This document shows, in pieces, positions 36,080 through 44,823 of a DNA stretch of 64,000 nt (positions within the stretch are counted from its first letter, which is position 1; every line of letters begins with the position of its first letter). Source of the stretch: Paraoerskovia marina DSM 21750 (GTDB lineage: Bacteria; Actinomycetota; Actinomycetes; Actinomycetales; Cellulomonadaceae); NCBI RefSeq assembly GCF_000701465.1, contig NZ_JNIY01000003.1:186001-250000 (forward strand), written 5' to 3'. The notes under the pieces are model-generated. The model worked only from the letters and a program-made list of their open reading frames with translations, had not been told where the DNA came from and ran no database searches. The position numbers and the translations under genes were made by a program.

Positions 36080-38500
36080 GTGCAGAGAAGATTCATCGGA
36101 GGCCTGATCGGGCTCTCCCTCGTGGGCACGTCTGCGCTTGCCGCAGGTGCCGCGTTCGGCGCTCCGGCCGCCGAACAGCCCGGCGTCTCCTCGCCGGACA
36201 CCGCGCCGCCGTCGGACGACCTGCCCAACCCGTTGGCAGAGAAGCGGAACGAGCTGCGGGAGACCGCCATCACGGGGGTGCTCGACGGCGAGCTCACTCC
36301 CGAGGTGGTCAACGGCAGCAAGGTGGTCAAGGTCGGTGAGTCCGTCGAGGGTGACGACTCGCTCGGCAAGGACGGGCCGAAGATCAGCCCGCAGGCCGTC
36401 GGCTCCGCCAAGGGAGAGGCCAAGGCCTCCGACAAGCAGAAGAAGCAGTCGCAGTACGTCGAGCTCGAGCGCGAGGCGACCGACCGGATCTTCGTGATCC
36501 TGGCCGAGTTCGGCGACGAGCGTCACCCCGACTACCCCGACCAGGACACGGACCCGACGACGCCCGGACCCCTGGTCTTCGACGGACCCCAGGTCAACCA
36601 GATCCCCGAGCCGGACCGCTCGAAGGACAACTCGACGATCTGGCAGGAGGACTTCAGCCAGGAGCACTTCGACGACCTGTACTTCGGCGACGACGAGTCG
36701 CTGCGGACCTACTACGAGACCCAGTCCTCCGGGCGCTACAGCGTCGAGGGCACCGTGACGGACTGGGTGAAGGTCCAGTACAACGAGGCACGCTACGGGC
36801 GCTCGAACGGCTTCCCGTGCGCCTCCACCACGTGCTCCAACGTCTGGGCCCTGGTCGACGACGCCGCGCAGCAGTGGGTGGCCGACCAGAAGGCCGCCGG
36901 GATGACCAACCGGCAGATCAAGGAGGAGATGCAGTCCTTCGACCAGTGGGACCGCTACGACTTCGACGGTGACGGCGACTTCAACGAGCCGGACGGCTAC
37001 ATCGACCACTTCCAGATCGTGCACGCCGGCGGCGACCAGGCTGACGGTGACCCGCAGCAGGGTGAGGACGCGATCTGGAGCCACCGCTGGTACGCCAACC
37101 AGGTGTTCAACGGGACGGTCGGCCCGGAGACGAACCCGCTCGGCGGGTTCCAGGTCGGCAAGACCGGGATCTACATCGGTGACTACACGATCCAGCCGGA
37201 GAACGGCGGACGGTCCGTGTTCTACCACGAGTACGGGCACGACCTCGGCCTGCCGGACGACTACAACGTCCTCTCCGGCGGCGACAACAACAACGAGCAC
37301 TGGACCCTGATGGCTCAGAGCCGCCTCAACGACGAGGGTGAGGCCCTCGGCGAGCGTGGCGGCGACCTCGGGGCCTGGAACAAGCTCCAGCTCGGATGGC
37401 TCGACTACGAGGTCGTCCCCGCCGGGCAGAAGCGCAACCTCGTCCTCGGGCCGCAGGAGTACAACTCGAAGGACGCACAGGCGGCCGTCGTCGTCCTTCC
37501 GAAGAAGGAGATCACCGCCGAGCTCGGCGCCCCGGCCTCCGGTGAGCAGCAGTTCTACAGCGACACCGGCGACGACCTCGACAACTCGATGAGTCGCGAG
37601 GTCACCGTGCCCGCCGACGACGCCACCCTGTCGTTCAAGGCGCGCTACGACATCGAGGTCGGGTACGACTACGCGTTCGTCGAGGTGAACGACGGCTCCG
37701 GCTTCGCGGCGGTCGACACCAGCATCTCCACCGACGCCACCACCAACGGCATCGACGGGACGAGCCAGGCGTGGACCGACGCGACGGCCGACCTCTCCGA
37801 ATACGCCGGCCAGACGGTCACGCTCCGCTTCCGGTACGTGACCGACGGGGCCGTCGCGGGCAACGGCGGCGACGTGCCGTCCGGCCTGTTCGTCGACGAC
37901 ATCACGCTGGGCGACCTCAGCGACGGTGCGGAGGACGGCCTCGCCGGCTGGGACTCCGACGGCTTCCTCGCCGTCGGTGCAGAGTCCACCGAGGACTTCT
38001 CGCACTACTACATCGCCGGGCAGCGGTCGTACACCTCGTACGACCAGTACCTCGAGACCGGGCCGTACTACTTCGGCTACACCGGGACCGACAAGCCCGA
38101 CTTCGTCGACCACTACGCGTACCAGGAGGGTCTGCTGATCTCCTACTGGGACACGTCGTTCGCCGACAACGACACCTTCGCCCACCCGGGCCAGGGCCGA
38201 AACCTCATCATCGACGCGCACCCGCGCCCGATCTACCAGCTCACCACGGGTCAGCCGTGGCGGGCCCGCGTGCAGGTCTACGACGCTCCGTTCAGCAAGA
38301 CGAAGGCGGACTCGTTCACCCTGCACCAGAACGGTGAGGCGAACTACATCCGCGGTCAGGCCGGCAACCCGGTCTTCGACGACACCGACAAGTACTTCTA
38401 CGAGGAGCTGCCGAACCACGGCGTCAAGCTCCCCGGCGTCGGGGTGAAGATCAAGGTGCAGAACGAGAACGGATCGACGATGAAGATCAAGATCAGCTGA
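36080..38500 (+). CDS. Secreted M6 metalloprotease (immune inhibitor A-like)
   Basis: An 806-residue extracellular zinc protease of the peptidase M6/InhA family. The signal peptide is residues 1-28 (RRFIGGLIGLSLVGTSALAAGAAFGA). A propeptide region with acidic and Pro-rich sequence follows, then the catalytic domain with the zincin motif H383-E-Y-G-H387 (FYHEYGHDLGLPDDYN). After it come a MAM/jelly-roll-like domain (about 500-625; TVPADDATLSFKARYDIEVGYDYAFVEVNDG in pieces) and a C-terminal beta domain typical of InhA. It degrades extracellular proteins. GTG start with GGAGG. A long AT-rich leader suggests regulated expression. Confidence 0.93.
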   Translation: MQRRFIGGLIGLSLVGTSALAAGAAFGAPAAEQPGVSSPDTAPPSDDLPNPLAEKRNELRETAITGVLDGELTPEVVNGSKVVKVGESVEGDDSLGKDGPKISPQAVGSAKGEAKASDKQKKQSQYVELEREATDRIFVILAEFGDERHPDYPDQDTDPTTPGPLVFDGPQVNQIPEPDRSKDNSTIWQEDFSQEHFDDLYFGDDESLRTYYETQSSGRYSVEGTVTDWVKVQYNEARYGRSNGFPCASTTCSNVWALVDDAAQQWVADQKAAGMTNRQIKEEMQSFDQWDRYDFDGDGDFNEPDGYIDHFQIVHAGGDQADGDPQQGEDAIWSHRWYANQVFNGTVGPETNPLGGFQVGKTGIYIGDYTIQPENGGRSVFYHEYGHDLGLPDDYNVLSGGDNNNEHWTLMAQSRLNDEGEALGERGGDLGAWNKLQLGWLDYEVVPAGQKRNLVLGPQEYNSKDAQAAVVVLPKKEITAELGAPASGEQQFYSDTGDDLDNSMSREVTVPADDATLSFKARYDIEVGYDYAFVEVNDGSGFAAVDTSISTDATTNGIDGTSQAWTDATADLSEYAGQTVTLRFRYVTDGAVAGNGGDVPSGLFVDDITLGDLSDGAEDGLAGWDSDGFLAVGAESTEDFSHYYIAGQRSYTSYDQYLETGPYYFGYTGTDKPDFVDHYAYQEGLLISYWDTSFADNDTFAHPGQGRNLIIDAHPRPIYQLTTGQPWRARVQVYDAPFSKTKADSFTLHQNGEANYIRGQAGNPVFDDTDKYFYEELPNHGVKLPGVGVKIKVQNENGSTMKIKIS

Positions 38501-38512
38501 TCCTCGTCACGT

Positions 38513-38546
38513 CGGCGGCGGCATCCCTCAGGGGGTGTCGCCGCCG
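38513..38546. terminator. Bidirectional terminator between M6 protease and VOC gene
   Basis: CGGCGGCGGCATCCC (38513-38527) pairs with GGGGTGTCGCCGCCG (38532-38546), with two wobble pairs. The stop codon of the convergent VOC gene lies at the loop (38528-38530), so one hairpin can serve both genes. Confidence 0.6.
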
Positions 38547-38995
38547 TCGCGTGCTGCGCGCAGGACGGCGAGGTCGATGCGGTTCATCTGCATCATCGCC
38601 TCGGTGACCCGCGCGTTCGCGGCGGGGTCGGGGCTCGACATCAGCGAGTAGAGCTCCGTCGGGACCACCTGCCAGGACAGTCCGAACCGGTCCTTAAGCC
38701 ACCCACACTGACTCTCCTGTCCGCCGTCGGCGGTGAGGATCTCCCAGTAGTGGTCGGCCTCATCCTGCGAGTCGCACGGAAGGATGAACGACACCGCCTC
38801 GGTGAACCGGAAGTGCGGACCGCCGTTGATGCCGTTGAACGGGCGCCCCATGAGCGTGAAGTCCCCGGCGAGCACCGAACCGTCGGGGTTGCGGACGACG
38901 GAGCCCAGCTCGCTGTCGGGGAAGATCGAGGCGTAGAAGGCCGCCGCCTCCTCGAAGTCGTCGTCGAACCACAGGCTGGGGGTGATGGTCTGCAT
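38528..38995 (-). CDS. VOC family protein (PhnB / 3-demethylubiquinone methyltransferase-like)
   Basis: A 155-residue single-domain VOC protein of the PhnB-like type. It starts MQTITPSLWFDDDFEEAAAFYASIFPDSELG and has FNGINGGPHFRFTEAVSFILPCDSQDEADHYWEILTADGG (split across 55-95), CGWLKDRFGLSWQVVP, and a C-terminal helix. The PF06983 family fold is clear; the reaction is not known, and older names as methyltransferases are unreliable. It lies 13 bp after a second VOC gene on the same strand, forming a small operon. Confidence 0.88.
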   Translation of the reverse strand: MQTITPSLWFDDDFEEAAAFYASIFPDSELGSVVRNPDGSVLAGDFTLMGRPFNGINGGPHFRFTEAVSFILPCDSQDEADHYWEILTADGGQESQCGWLKDRFGLSWQVVPTELYSLMSSPDPAANARVTEAMMQMNRIDLAVLRAARDGGDTP

Positions 38996-39008
38996 CGTCG
39001 TCCTCGTC

Positions 39009-39368
39009 TCAACCGGCCGGGGGCTGCCAGAGCTCGATGCGATTGCCCTCGGGGTCGGACACCCAGCCGAACCGCCCCACCCCGTCGAGATCCTGCACGT
39101 CCTCGTCCACCGCGGCGCCGTGCCGACGGAGCTGGGCGAGCATCGCGTCCAGGTCGCGGACCCGGAAGTTGACCATCGTCTGCTGCGCGGGGCCGCCGAA
39201 ATAGTCGGTGTCGGCCGCGAACGTCGCGAGCACCGTGGGCCCCGCCTCCTGCTGCCAGAGCCCGTGGCCGTCGACGTCGACCCCGAGCACGTCGCGGTAC
39301 CAGGCGATCAGCGCATCGGGGTCCGCAGCACGAAGGAAGTACCCGCCGACGCCGAGGACGTGCTCCAT
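39009..39368 (-). CDS. VOC-family (glyoxalase/bleomycin-resistance-like) protein
   Basis: A 119-residue single-domain VOC protein: VLGVGGYFLRAADPDALIAWYRDVLGVDV, FGGPAQQTMVNFRVRDLDAMLAQLR and RFGWVSDPEGNRIELWQP with the terminal Glu metal ligand. ATG 39368 starts the conserved first strand; a start at 39395 would add nine residues. It is upstream of and close to the PhnB-like gene. The substrate is unknown. Confidence 0.85.
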   Translation of the reverse strand: MEHVLGVGGYFLRAADPDALIAWYRDVLGVDVDGHGLWQQEAGPTVLATFAADTDYFGGPAQQTMVNFRVRDLDAMLAQLRRHGAAVDEDVQDLDGVGRFGWVSDPEGNRIELWQPPAG

Positions 39369-39418
39369 CTCGTCAGGATCGCACCCGCCCCGCACGACCG
39401 CGCGCGGAACGAGGCGCG

Positions 39419-40441
39419 TCAGACCAGGCGCTGCTCGATCGTCGAGCGCTCCGACGAGTGCACGACGCGGGCGAGACTACCGTTGACCAGGGCCAGGTGC
39501 GGCGGGACGTGGCCGCAGTCGACCCCGCCGATCAGCGGGATGCCGAGGTCTCCGAGCGCGTGCCGTGCTGCGTCGTCGTGCGTGAGGTCAGGGAGCTCCT
39601 CGCCCCGCGTCGTGCCCAGGAGCACGGCGTTCGCGTGGTCGAACCACCCGGCGTACCGCAGGCCGAGGAGCATCCGGGAGACGTCGGACGCGTCCGACCG
39701 GGACGACTCGAGGTAGACGACGAGCCCCTCCGGCGCATGCTGCTCGGCAAAGGCAGAGACGTCCCCGAACGGTGTTCCCGTCAGGGGCGAGACGGTCTCC
39801 AGGCATCCGCCGACCAGGCGACCTTCGACGTCGACCTCGCCGGACCCGTCCAGCCGCCGCCAGCCGCCCGGTGTCTCGAGCGTGTACTCGGCGACGTCCG
39901 GGTGGGTCGCGTAGTCGTCGAACCCGGAGCGGCGGTGGAACGGCGCCGACCCCTGGGTCAGCACCGAGCCGGCCGGGGCGGTCGCGACGTCGAGCCACGA
40001 GAGGAGCGGGCTCGGCACCCGGTAGGGGGTGTCCATGAGGTTCTGGCCGTAGAGCGACGCCACCCCGGTGCGCAGCGTGAGCGGGAGGAGGATCGTCGAG
40101 ACGTCGGAGTACCCGACCAGCCACGTCGGGTCGGCGGCGAGCGCGTCCCAGTCGAGTCGGGGCAGGAGGTCGATGGCCGTCGCGCCGCCCCACGGCGGGA
40201 CGACGGCGCGGACGTCACCGTTCGTCATGAGCGCGGTGAGCTCCCCGCCGCGCGCGTCCGCAGCGCCGCTCGTCAGGCCCGACCCATCCATCAGGTCGCC
40301 GACGCGGACCGTGAAGCCTCGGTCCTCCACGGCGGTGACGGCCACCGCGAGCCGGGCTGAGAGCTCGTCCGGCACGCCCGCCGACGGTGAGGTGACGCCG
40401 ACGGTGTCACCCGGTGCGAGCGGGCGCGGGTAGCGGATCAT
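39419..40441 (-). CDS. Peptidase S66 / LD-carboxypeptidase (MccF-like)
   Basis: A 340-residue S66 serine peptidase. The nucleophile is in the LVGYSDVST elbow, the glutamate in VVYLESSRSDAS and the histidine in GGVDCGHVPPHL. S66 enzymes cleave the L,D bond of murein tetrapeptides (LdcA) or the acyl-sulfamoyl/peptide bond of microcin C-like compounds (MccF). The YLESS segment and length favour the MccF/LdcA type with self-resistance or recycling roles; which one is undecided. ATG 40441 overlaps the stop of the exonuclease gene (ATGA). Confidence 0.9.
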   Translation of the reverse strand: MIRYPRPLAPGDTVGVTSPSAGVPDELSARLAVAVTAVEDRGFTVRVGDLMDGSGLTSGAADARGGELTALMTNGDVRAVVPPWGGATAIDLLPRLDWDALAADPTWLVGYSDVSTILLPLTLRTGVASLYGQNLMDTPYRVPSPLLSWLDVATAPAGSVLTQGSAPFHRRSGFDDYATHPDVAEYTLETPGGWRRLDGSGEVDVEGRLVGGCLETVSPLTGTPFGDVSAFAEQHAPEGLVVYLESSRSDASDVSRMLLGLRYAGWFDHANAVLLGTTRGEELPDLTHDDAARHALGDLGIPLIGGVDCGHVPPHLALVNGSLARVVHSSERSTIEQRLV

Positions 40442-41415
40442 CGGTCAGCGGACTCCAGCGCGGCAAGCACCCGTCGGACGCTCGTGCCGAGCCCCCAGCG
40501 GTCGCTCAGGCGCTCCAGCGCCGCGGGGTCGGCGGGTGTCGCGGGCAGCGTGTCGTCGAGGTCACCGACGGGAACGTCCCGGACGACCTGGACGACGGTC
40601 GGTGCCGCGTCGAGATAGTCGGCGGCTTCCGTGAGACGGGTGCGCTGCGTGGCCGTCAGGCCCCGCTCCTCGGCGTCGTCCCGGGCGCGCAGGATCCCGT
40701 CGAGGTCACCGAACCGGTCGAGCAGCGTCGCCGCCGTCTTCTCGCCGATGCCGCGCACGCCGGGCAGACCGTCCGACGGGTCCCCGCGCAGGGTCGCCAT
40801 CTCCGCGTACGCCTGGCCGGTCGGCACGCCGTACTTCTCGGCCAACCGGGCCTGGTCGACCACCTCGAGGTTCTTGATGCCACGCGCCGGGTACAGGATG
40901 CGGACGGCTGCGTCGTCGTCGACCAGCTGGAACAGGTCCCGGTCCCCGGTGACGACGTCGACCGGAGTCCGCTCCGCCGTCGTGCGGTCGGAGCCTGCGG
41001 CGACTTCCCGGGCGACGAGCGTGCCGATGATGTCGTCGGCCTCGAAGCCCGGGCTGCCGACCCGCGGAATCCCGAGGGCGGCAAGCACCTCGGCGATCAC
41101 CGGGATTTGCGGTGTCAGGGCGTCGGGGACCTCCTCGACGTCGCCGCCGTCCGCCCGCGCGCCGACGCCGCCCTCGGCCACGCGGTGCTCCTTGTACGAG
41201 CCGATGGCGGCGACCCGGAACGCCGGCCGCCACTCGTCGTCCCAGCACGCCACGAGGCGCGTCGGCTCGTGGTCCGTGACGAGCGTCGCGATCATGTCCA
41301 GCAGCCCGCGCACCGCGTTCACCGGCTCGCCCTGCGGCGAGCGCAGGGAATCGGGCACGCCGTAGAACGCGCGGAAGTACAGGCTTGCGGTGTCCAGAAG
41401 CAGCAGGCGGCTCAT
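40438..41415 (-). CDS. 5'-3' exonuclease (polymerase-I type FEN domain)
   Basis: A 325-residue stand-alone 5'-3' exonuclease (PIN/H3TH, like the N-domain of DNA polymerase I). Key motifs: LLLLDTASLYFRAFYGVP, ACWDDEWRPAFR with YKEHR, FEADDIIGTLV, VVTGDRDLFQLV and the helix-hairpin DPSDGLPGVRGIGEKTAATLL. It processes flaps and RNA primers in the cytoplasm. Typical actinobacterial stand-alone copies are similar in length. It is co-transcribed with the S66 peptidase without evident functional link. Confidence 0.92.
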   Translation of the reverse strand: MSRLLLLDTASLYFRAFYGVPDSLRSPQGEPVNAVRGLLDMIATLVTDHEPTRLVACWDDEWRPAFRVAAIGSYKEHRVAEGGVGARADGGDVEEVPDALTPQIPVIAEVLAALGIPRVGSPGFEADDIIGTLVAREVAAGSDRTTAERTPVDVVTGDRDLFQLVDDDAAVRILYPARGIKNLEVVDQARLAEKYGVPTGQAYAEMATLRGDPSDGLPGVRGIGEKTAATLLDRFGDLDGILRARDDAEERGLTATQRTRLTEAADYLDAAPTVVQVVRDVPVGDLDDTLPATPADPAALERLSDRWGLGTSVRRVLAALESADR

Positions 41416-41672
41416 CTGCCCACGGTAGCGGGTGGCGGCTCGACGATCCCAGGCTCGAAGTGCTGGTCCTGCACGCGGTGACCGTCCACGCGTTCCAGTC
41501 GTACGCCCCCGGAGTGCGGCTCGACCGCACGCGTGAGGGGTATTGGCTCGGACCGGCTCGCCTCGCCCGTCCGACGGCGCGATAGATCCAGGACAGTGGT
41601 GCACGGGGATCACCTCACCAGAGGTGCTGATAGCAGTGTGGTAATCGGGGCGTCGTGAGCGTCCAGGTGTAC
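41416..41672. other. Intergenic region without gene
   Basis: 257 bp between the exonuclease start and the 3' end of the ABC operon. A small hairpin CACCTC-ACCA-GAGGTG occurs at 41611-41626 and could end the ABC operon transcript. I see no supported ORF. Confidence 0.5.
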
Positions 41673-42233
41673 CTACCGGGCGTGCTCGCGACGTGGTCCA
41701 CGGGCGAGGAGGAGGGCCGCCGCGCCGAGCATCATGGTCGCCGCGACGACGTCGGGCAGCGCAGCGAGCGTCGCAGTGACCGGGTTTCCCGGGGCGGTCA
41801 TCACGGGAAGTGTCGTCAGCCCGAGGGCAAGCACGATCAAGGGGGTGGCTCGCCCGAAGAGCGCGACACCGACGAGAGCCACACCGAGGAGGAGCAGGAA
41901 CAGTGGGAGCGCGACCTGTTGGTCCACCGTGCCTCGCGTCGACGTGGCCAGCGCCGGATACATGCTGGCGCACGCGAGAACGAGCACCGCGCCGACGCCG
42001 AGGGCGTGCACCGTCCGCGCGCGGGGGAGCGTGCGAACGAGATCGGGGAACGTCTCGTGGAGCGGGGTCGTCGCGACCGCCGCCACGGCGATCGCGATCA
42101 GCAGCGGAGCGGGTAGTCGCTCCTGGAGGAGCGGGACAGTGACGAACGTCGTGCGGCTCAGCCATCCGGTGACCGCGAGCAGCGCAAGAACGGCCGACGT
42201 CGTCAGCCATCGTCCCGGGCGTAGTGCGATCAT
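41673..42233 (-). CDS. Membrane protein, third gene of an ABC exporter operon
   Basis: A 186-residue protein with about five membrane helices (LTTSAVLALLAVTGWLS, LPAPLLIAIAVAAVATT, VHALGVGAVLVLACASMYPAL, VALPLFLLLLGVALVGVALF, VVAATMMLGAAALLLARG). I do not recognise the family. ATG 42233 overlaps the stop of the upstream membrane gene (ATGA), so it is part of the same complex or operon with the ATPase at 43468. The short cytoplasmic C-terminus is arginine-rich. Confidence 0.72.
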   Translation of the reverse strand: MIALRPGRWLTTSAVLALLAVTGWLSRTTFVTVPLLQERLPAPLLIAIAVAAVATTPLHETFPDLVRTLPRARTVHALGVGAVLVLACASMYPALATSTRGTVDQQVALPLFLLLLGVALVGVALFGRATPLIVLALGLTTLPVMTAPGNPVTATLAALPDVVAATMMLGAAALLLARGPRREHAR

Positions 42234-43471
42234 CGAGTCGCGTAGTCCCAGTCCGGCAGCGCGCTCGAGTCGCATGCACGCAACGCGTCGAGGGTCGAGA
42301 CCGCGGCCACGGTGTCGGGATCTGTCGGGGCGATGTCTTCCGACGTCGAGAGAGCCGCCACGAACCACAGGCTCAGGGCTGCCTGAGCGTCCAGCAGCTC
42401 GACAGGCACGGCGTCGCCGTAGAACTCGGGGCATGCAGCGGGCGTCGCGAGAGTGAGCCCACGATCCCACTCGCTCATGTGGTCGCCCTGCAGGGTCGTC
42501 GGGTCGACGAAGAGGAGCCCACGGGTCTCGTCAGCCGGCATCGTCGGAGCGTCCAGCGCGTATTCGTCGGGAAACGTGAACCCGGCCGCGGTCAGCCTCG
42601 AGCTCGCGTCCTCGAGGTCTCGCGACGCGACCTCCAGGACGGCCGAGGCATCCGTCGGCCCGCAGGTCTCGGGGGACGTGCCGGTGCACACGACGTCAGT
42701 CGTCCCCGTCAGGGATCGTGTGCGCGGGTCGGAACTGACGAGCGCCACGAGCGACACGGCCAGGACGATGACCAGCGCGATCGGCAGCGCCTTGCCGAAG
42801 CTCGGTCGAAGTCCGAGCCGACCCAGCGCCGCAACGCTGCAGAGCGCCATGAGCGAGAGGTTGACGGCGAGAGTGGCAGCGACGACGGTCGGGTTGGGGA
42901 CCATGCCGTAAGTCGGGCCGGTCGCGCCCCCGACGCTCAGGATCCCCTGGAGCCCGAGCGGGAGCACGAGAATCGGCCCGACGTACACGAGTGCCGCAGC
43001 AGCGGGCCCCGCCAGCAGATGAGGAACGAGGGTGCCGACAAGAAGACCGACGGATGCCGCCGCCCCGAGGACCGCGACACCCAGTGCCACGTAGACGAGC
43101 CATGTGGTCATGAGCGGTGGAGCACCCGTCGCTGCCGCGCGAACGGAGGTCGTCGACATTCCCGCGAACCACGGGACCGCCGCGGCCACGGTCAGGACGA
43201 CGACGAGCGCGACGACACTTCGGGCACCGCGTTGCGCGCTGGCGGTGAGGAGCCGAAGACCAGGCGTCAGGAAGCGATGGACGTCGAACGCGACCACGCC
43301 CGCCAGGAGCGGCGAGAGGACGATCGACGTCCCGGCTCCCCAGCTGACGGCCCACTGGCCCTGCCACTGCCAACCGCTCCGGGAGACGATCACCGCGGCG
43401 ACGATGACGCAGAGGCCGCCGAACAGCCATCCCGCCGAAGACCTCAGCGCCCAGGCGCGGATCGCGGTCAC
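42230..43471 (-). CDS. ABC-2-like membrane protein with Cys-containing extracytoplasmic domain
   Basis: A 413-residue membrane protein. Seven helices (from WLFGGLCVIVAAVIVSRSG to ALPIALVIVLAVSLVALV) occupy residues 1-250; then comes a soluble part of about 160 residues with CTGTSPETCGPTD, a long helix (AVLEVASRDLEDASSRL), ACPEFYGDAVPVELLDAQAAL and a C-terminal RACDSSAL, i.e. four or five cysteines likely paired outside the membrane. The GTG start overlaps the ATPase stop. No family name is recognised; the layout suggests the permease of a small export or self-protection ABC system. Confidence 0.72.
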   Translation of the reverse strand: MTAIRAWALRSSAGWLFGGLCVIVAAVIVSRSGWQWQGQWAVSWGAGTSIVLSPLLAGVVAFDVHRFLTPGLRLLTASAQRGARSVVALVVVLTVAAAVPWFAGMSTTSVRAAATGAPPLMTTWLVYVALGVAVLGAAASVGLLVGTLVPHLLAGPAAAALVYVGPILVLPLGLQGILSVGGATGPTYGMVPNPTVVAATLAVNLSLMALCSVAALGRLGLRPSFGKALPIALVIVLAVSLVALVSSDPRTRSLTGTTDVVCTGTSPETCGPTDASAVLEVASRDLEDASSRLTAAGFTFPDEYALDAPTMPADETRGLLFVDPTTLQGDHMSEWDRGLTLATPAACPEFYGDAVPVELLDAQAALSLWFVAALSTSEDIAPTDPDTVAAVSTLDALRACDSSALPDWDYATR

Positions 43472-44217
43472 TGTCGGGGAGTCGTGTCGACGGAGGATGT
43501 CAGGACCGACAGGAAGCCCGCCTCGGCCCGGCGCTCGTCGACGCCGTCGGGTGCGAGATCCGCCAGGTCGGCAAGTCCGCCGGCGAAGGCGATCGCACCG
43601 GCGTCGAGCACGAGGACGTTCTGAGCAAGGTCGGCGACGTCCTCCATGACGTGGCTGCTGAGCAGCACCGTTCCTTCCAGCTCCGCGAGAAGGCCCACCA
43701 TCGCGCGTCGTTGTTGAGGATCCAGCCCTGTGCTGGGTTCGTCGAGGCAGAGATGCTCGGCCCCCGAGGCGATCGCCTGTGCGAGACACACCCGTCGGAC
43801 CATTCCGCCCGAGAGTGTCTTGATCTTGGACGACGCACGATCGTCGAGCAGCACCCGTCGCAGGGCGTCCTTCGCGACGATCCGGGCGTGGCGCGCGCTC
43901 GCACCGCGCATCCATGTCAGGTACTCCACGACCTCGAGCGCAGTCATGTGTGGAGGGAAGGTGGCGCTCTGCGGCATGAGCGCCACCTTCCCCAGCGCCC
44001 GACGCCTGCTCGCGGAACTCCCGAAGACCTCCTCGTCGTCAATCCGGACGGACCCGCTGTCGGGGCGCAGGGCGCCGGCAAGAATCGACAGAAGAGTTGT
44101 CTTGCCGGCGCCGTTCACGCCGAGGAGCGCTGTCACTCCGGTGTTGATCGTGATCGAGACGTCGTTCAGCACCGATCGCGCGCCATAGGCACGGTGCACC
44201 TGTTCTGCGACGAGCAT
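43468..44217 (-). CDS. ABC transporter ATP-binding protein
   Basis: A 249-residue ABC ATPase: Walker A GVNGAGKTTLLS, Q-loop MPQSATFPPHMTALE, signature LSGGMVRRVCLAQA, Walker B HLCLDEPSTGLDP, H-loop LLSSHVMEDV. It most resembles drug/peptide-exporter (CcmA-type) ATPases. ATG 44217 has GGAGG seven bases upstream; a longer in-frame extension is unlikely. It heads the operon and is divergent from the WhiB-like gene, with which it shares a 112-bp promoter region. Confidence 0.92.
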   Translation of the reverse strand: MLVAEQVHRAYGARSVLNDVSITINTGVTALLGVNGAGKTTLLSILAGALRPDSGSVRIDDEEVFGSSASRRRALGKVALMPQSATFPPHMTALEVVEYLTWMRGASARHARIVAKDALRRVLLDDRASSKIKTLSGGMVRRVCLAQAIASGAEHLCLDEPSTGLDPQQRRAMVGLLAELEGTVLLSSHVMEDVADLAQNVLVLDAGAIAFAGGLADLADLAPDGVDERRAEAGFLSVLTSSVDTTPRQ

Positions 44218-44329
44218 GGGTCCTCCGAGGGTCCACCGGGAGCGTTTGTGCCGAGTCGCAGCCCATCCGCACGGAACCTTGGAGCAAAACAGCAGGTCAC
44301 GGACCCGCACCCGGGTCGATACTGGCGGC

Positions 44330-44812
44330 ATGGGGGCGATAGAGGCTGGATCCGCGCTCGGCGCGCGCGAATGGTGGGGCCGGGCGGCATGCGCCGGAGT
44401 CGACGTCGGGCTGTTCTTCCGCGACGCGCAGGCGAGCCGTGTTCAGGCGCTGGCGATCTGCGTCGTCTGTCCGGTCATCGAGGAGTGCCGGACGGTCGGG
44501 ATGAGTGAGGTGCACGGGGTCTGGGGCGGTCTCCTGCCGCACGAACGGGCGCGCGTCGACGCCGAGCGCCGCGCCGTCCGTCGCCGTTGGAGCAGCGAGG
44601 TCTCGACGCGGGACGCCTCTCTCTCGGCGCTCGACGACGCGGTGCGAGCCGCTGCGCTCTCGGAGTCCGTCGTCGCCCAGGCGGTCGCGACGGCGCGGGC
44701 CGCGGGGCATTCCTGGGAGGTCGTCGGACGTGCGTTCGGCCTGAGCCGGCAGGCCGCCCACAAGCGTTGGGCGTCGTCAACACGGGTTGACGGGGGTAGG
44801 GACTCCGGCTGA
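44330..44812 (+). CDS. WhiB-family protein with C-terminal helix-turn-helix extension
   Basis: A 160-residue WhiB-like protein. The four iron-sulfur cysteines are Cys21, Cys44, Cys47 and Cys53 (C-x22-C-x2-C-x5-C), followed by the turn GVWGG (63-67). Typical WhiB proteins end soon after with a short basic tail; here about 90 further residues follow, ending in HSWEVVGRAFGLSRQAAHKRW, which looks like a helix-turn-helix of the kind found in sigma-like or resolvase-like DNA binders. It should be a redox- or NO-sensitive transcription factor with its own second DNA-reading element. It is divergent from the ABC exporter operon, its probable local target. Confidence 0.85.
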   Translation: MGAIEAGSALGAREWWGRAACAGVDVGLFFRDAQASRVQALAICVVCPVIEECRTVGMSEVHGVWGGLLPHERARVDAERRAVRRRWSSEVSTRDASLSALDDAVRAAALSESVVAQAVATARAAGHSWEVVGRAFGLSRQAAHKRWASSTRVDGGRDSG

Positions 44813-44823
44813 GGCCGACGCGG

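Noticed and set aside
39419-40441. Self-immunity to a microcin C-like compound (MccF) as a defence island
   Set aside because: The S66 protein is compatible with MccF, but no biosynthetic or toxin gene is near and it is coupled to a housekeeping-type exonuclease.
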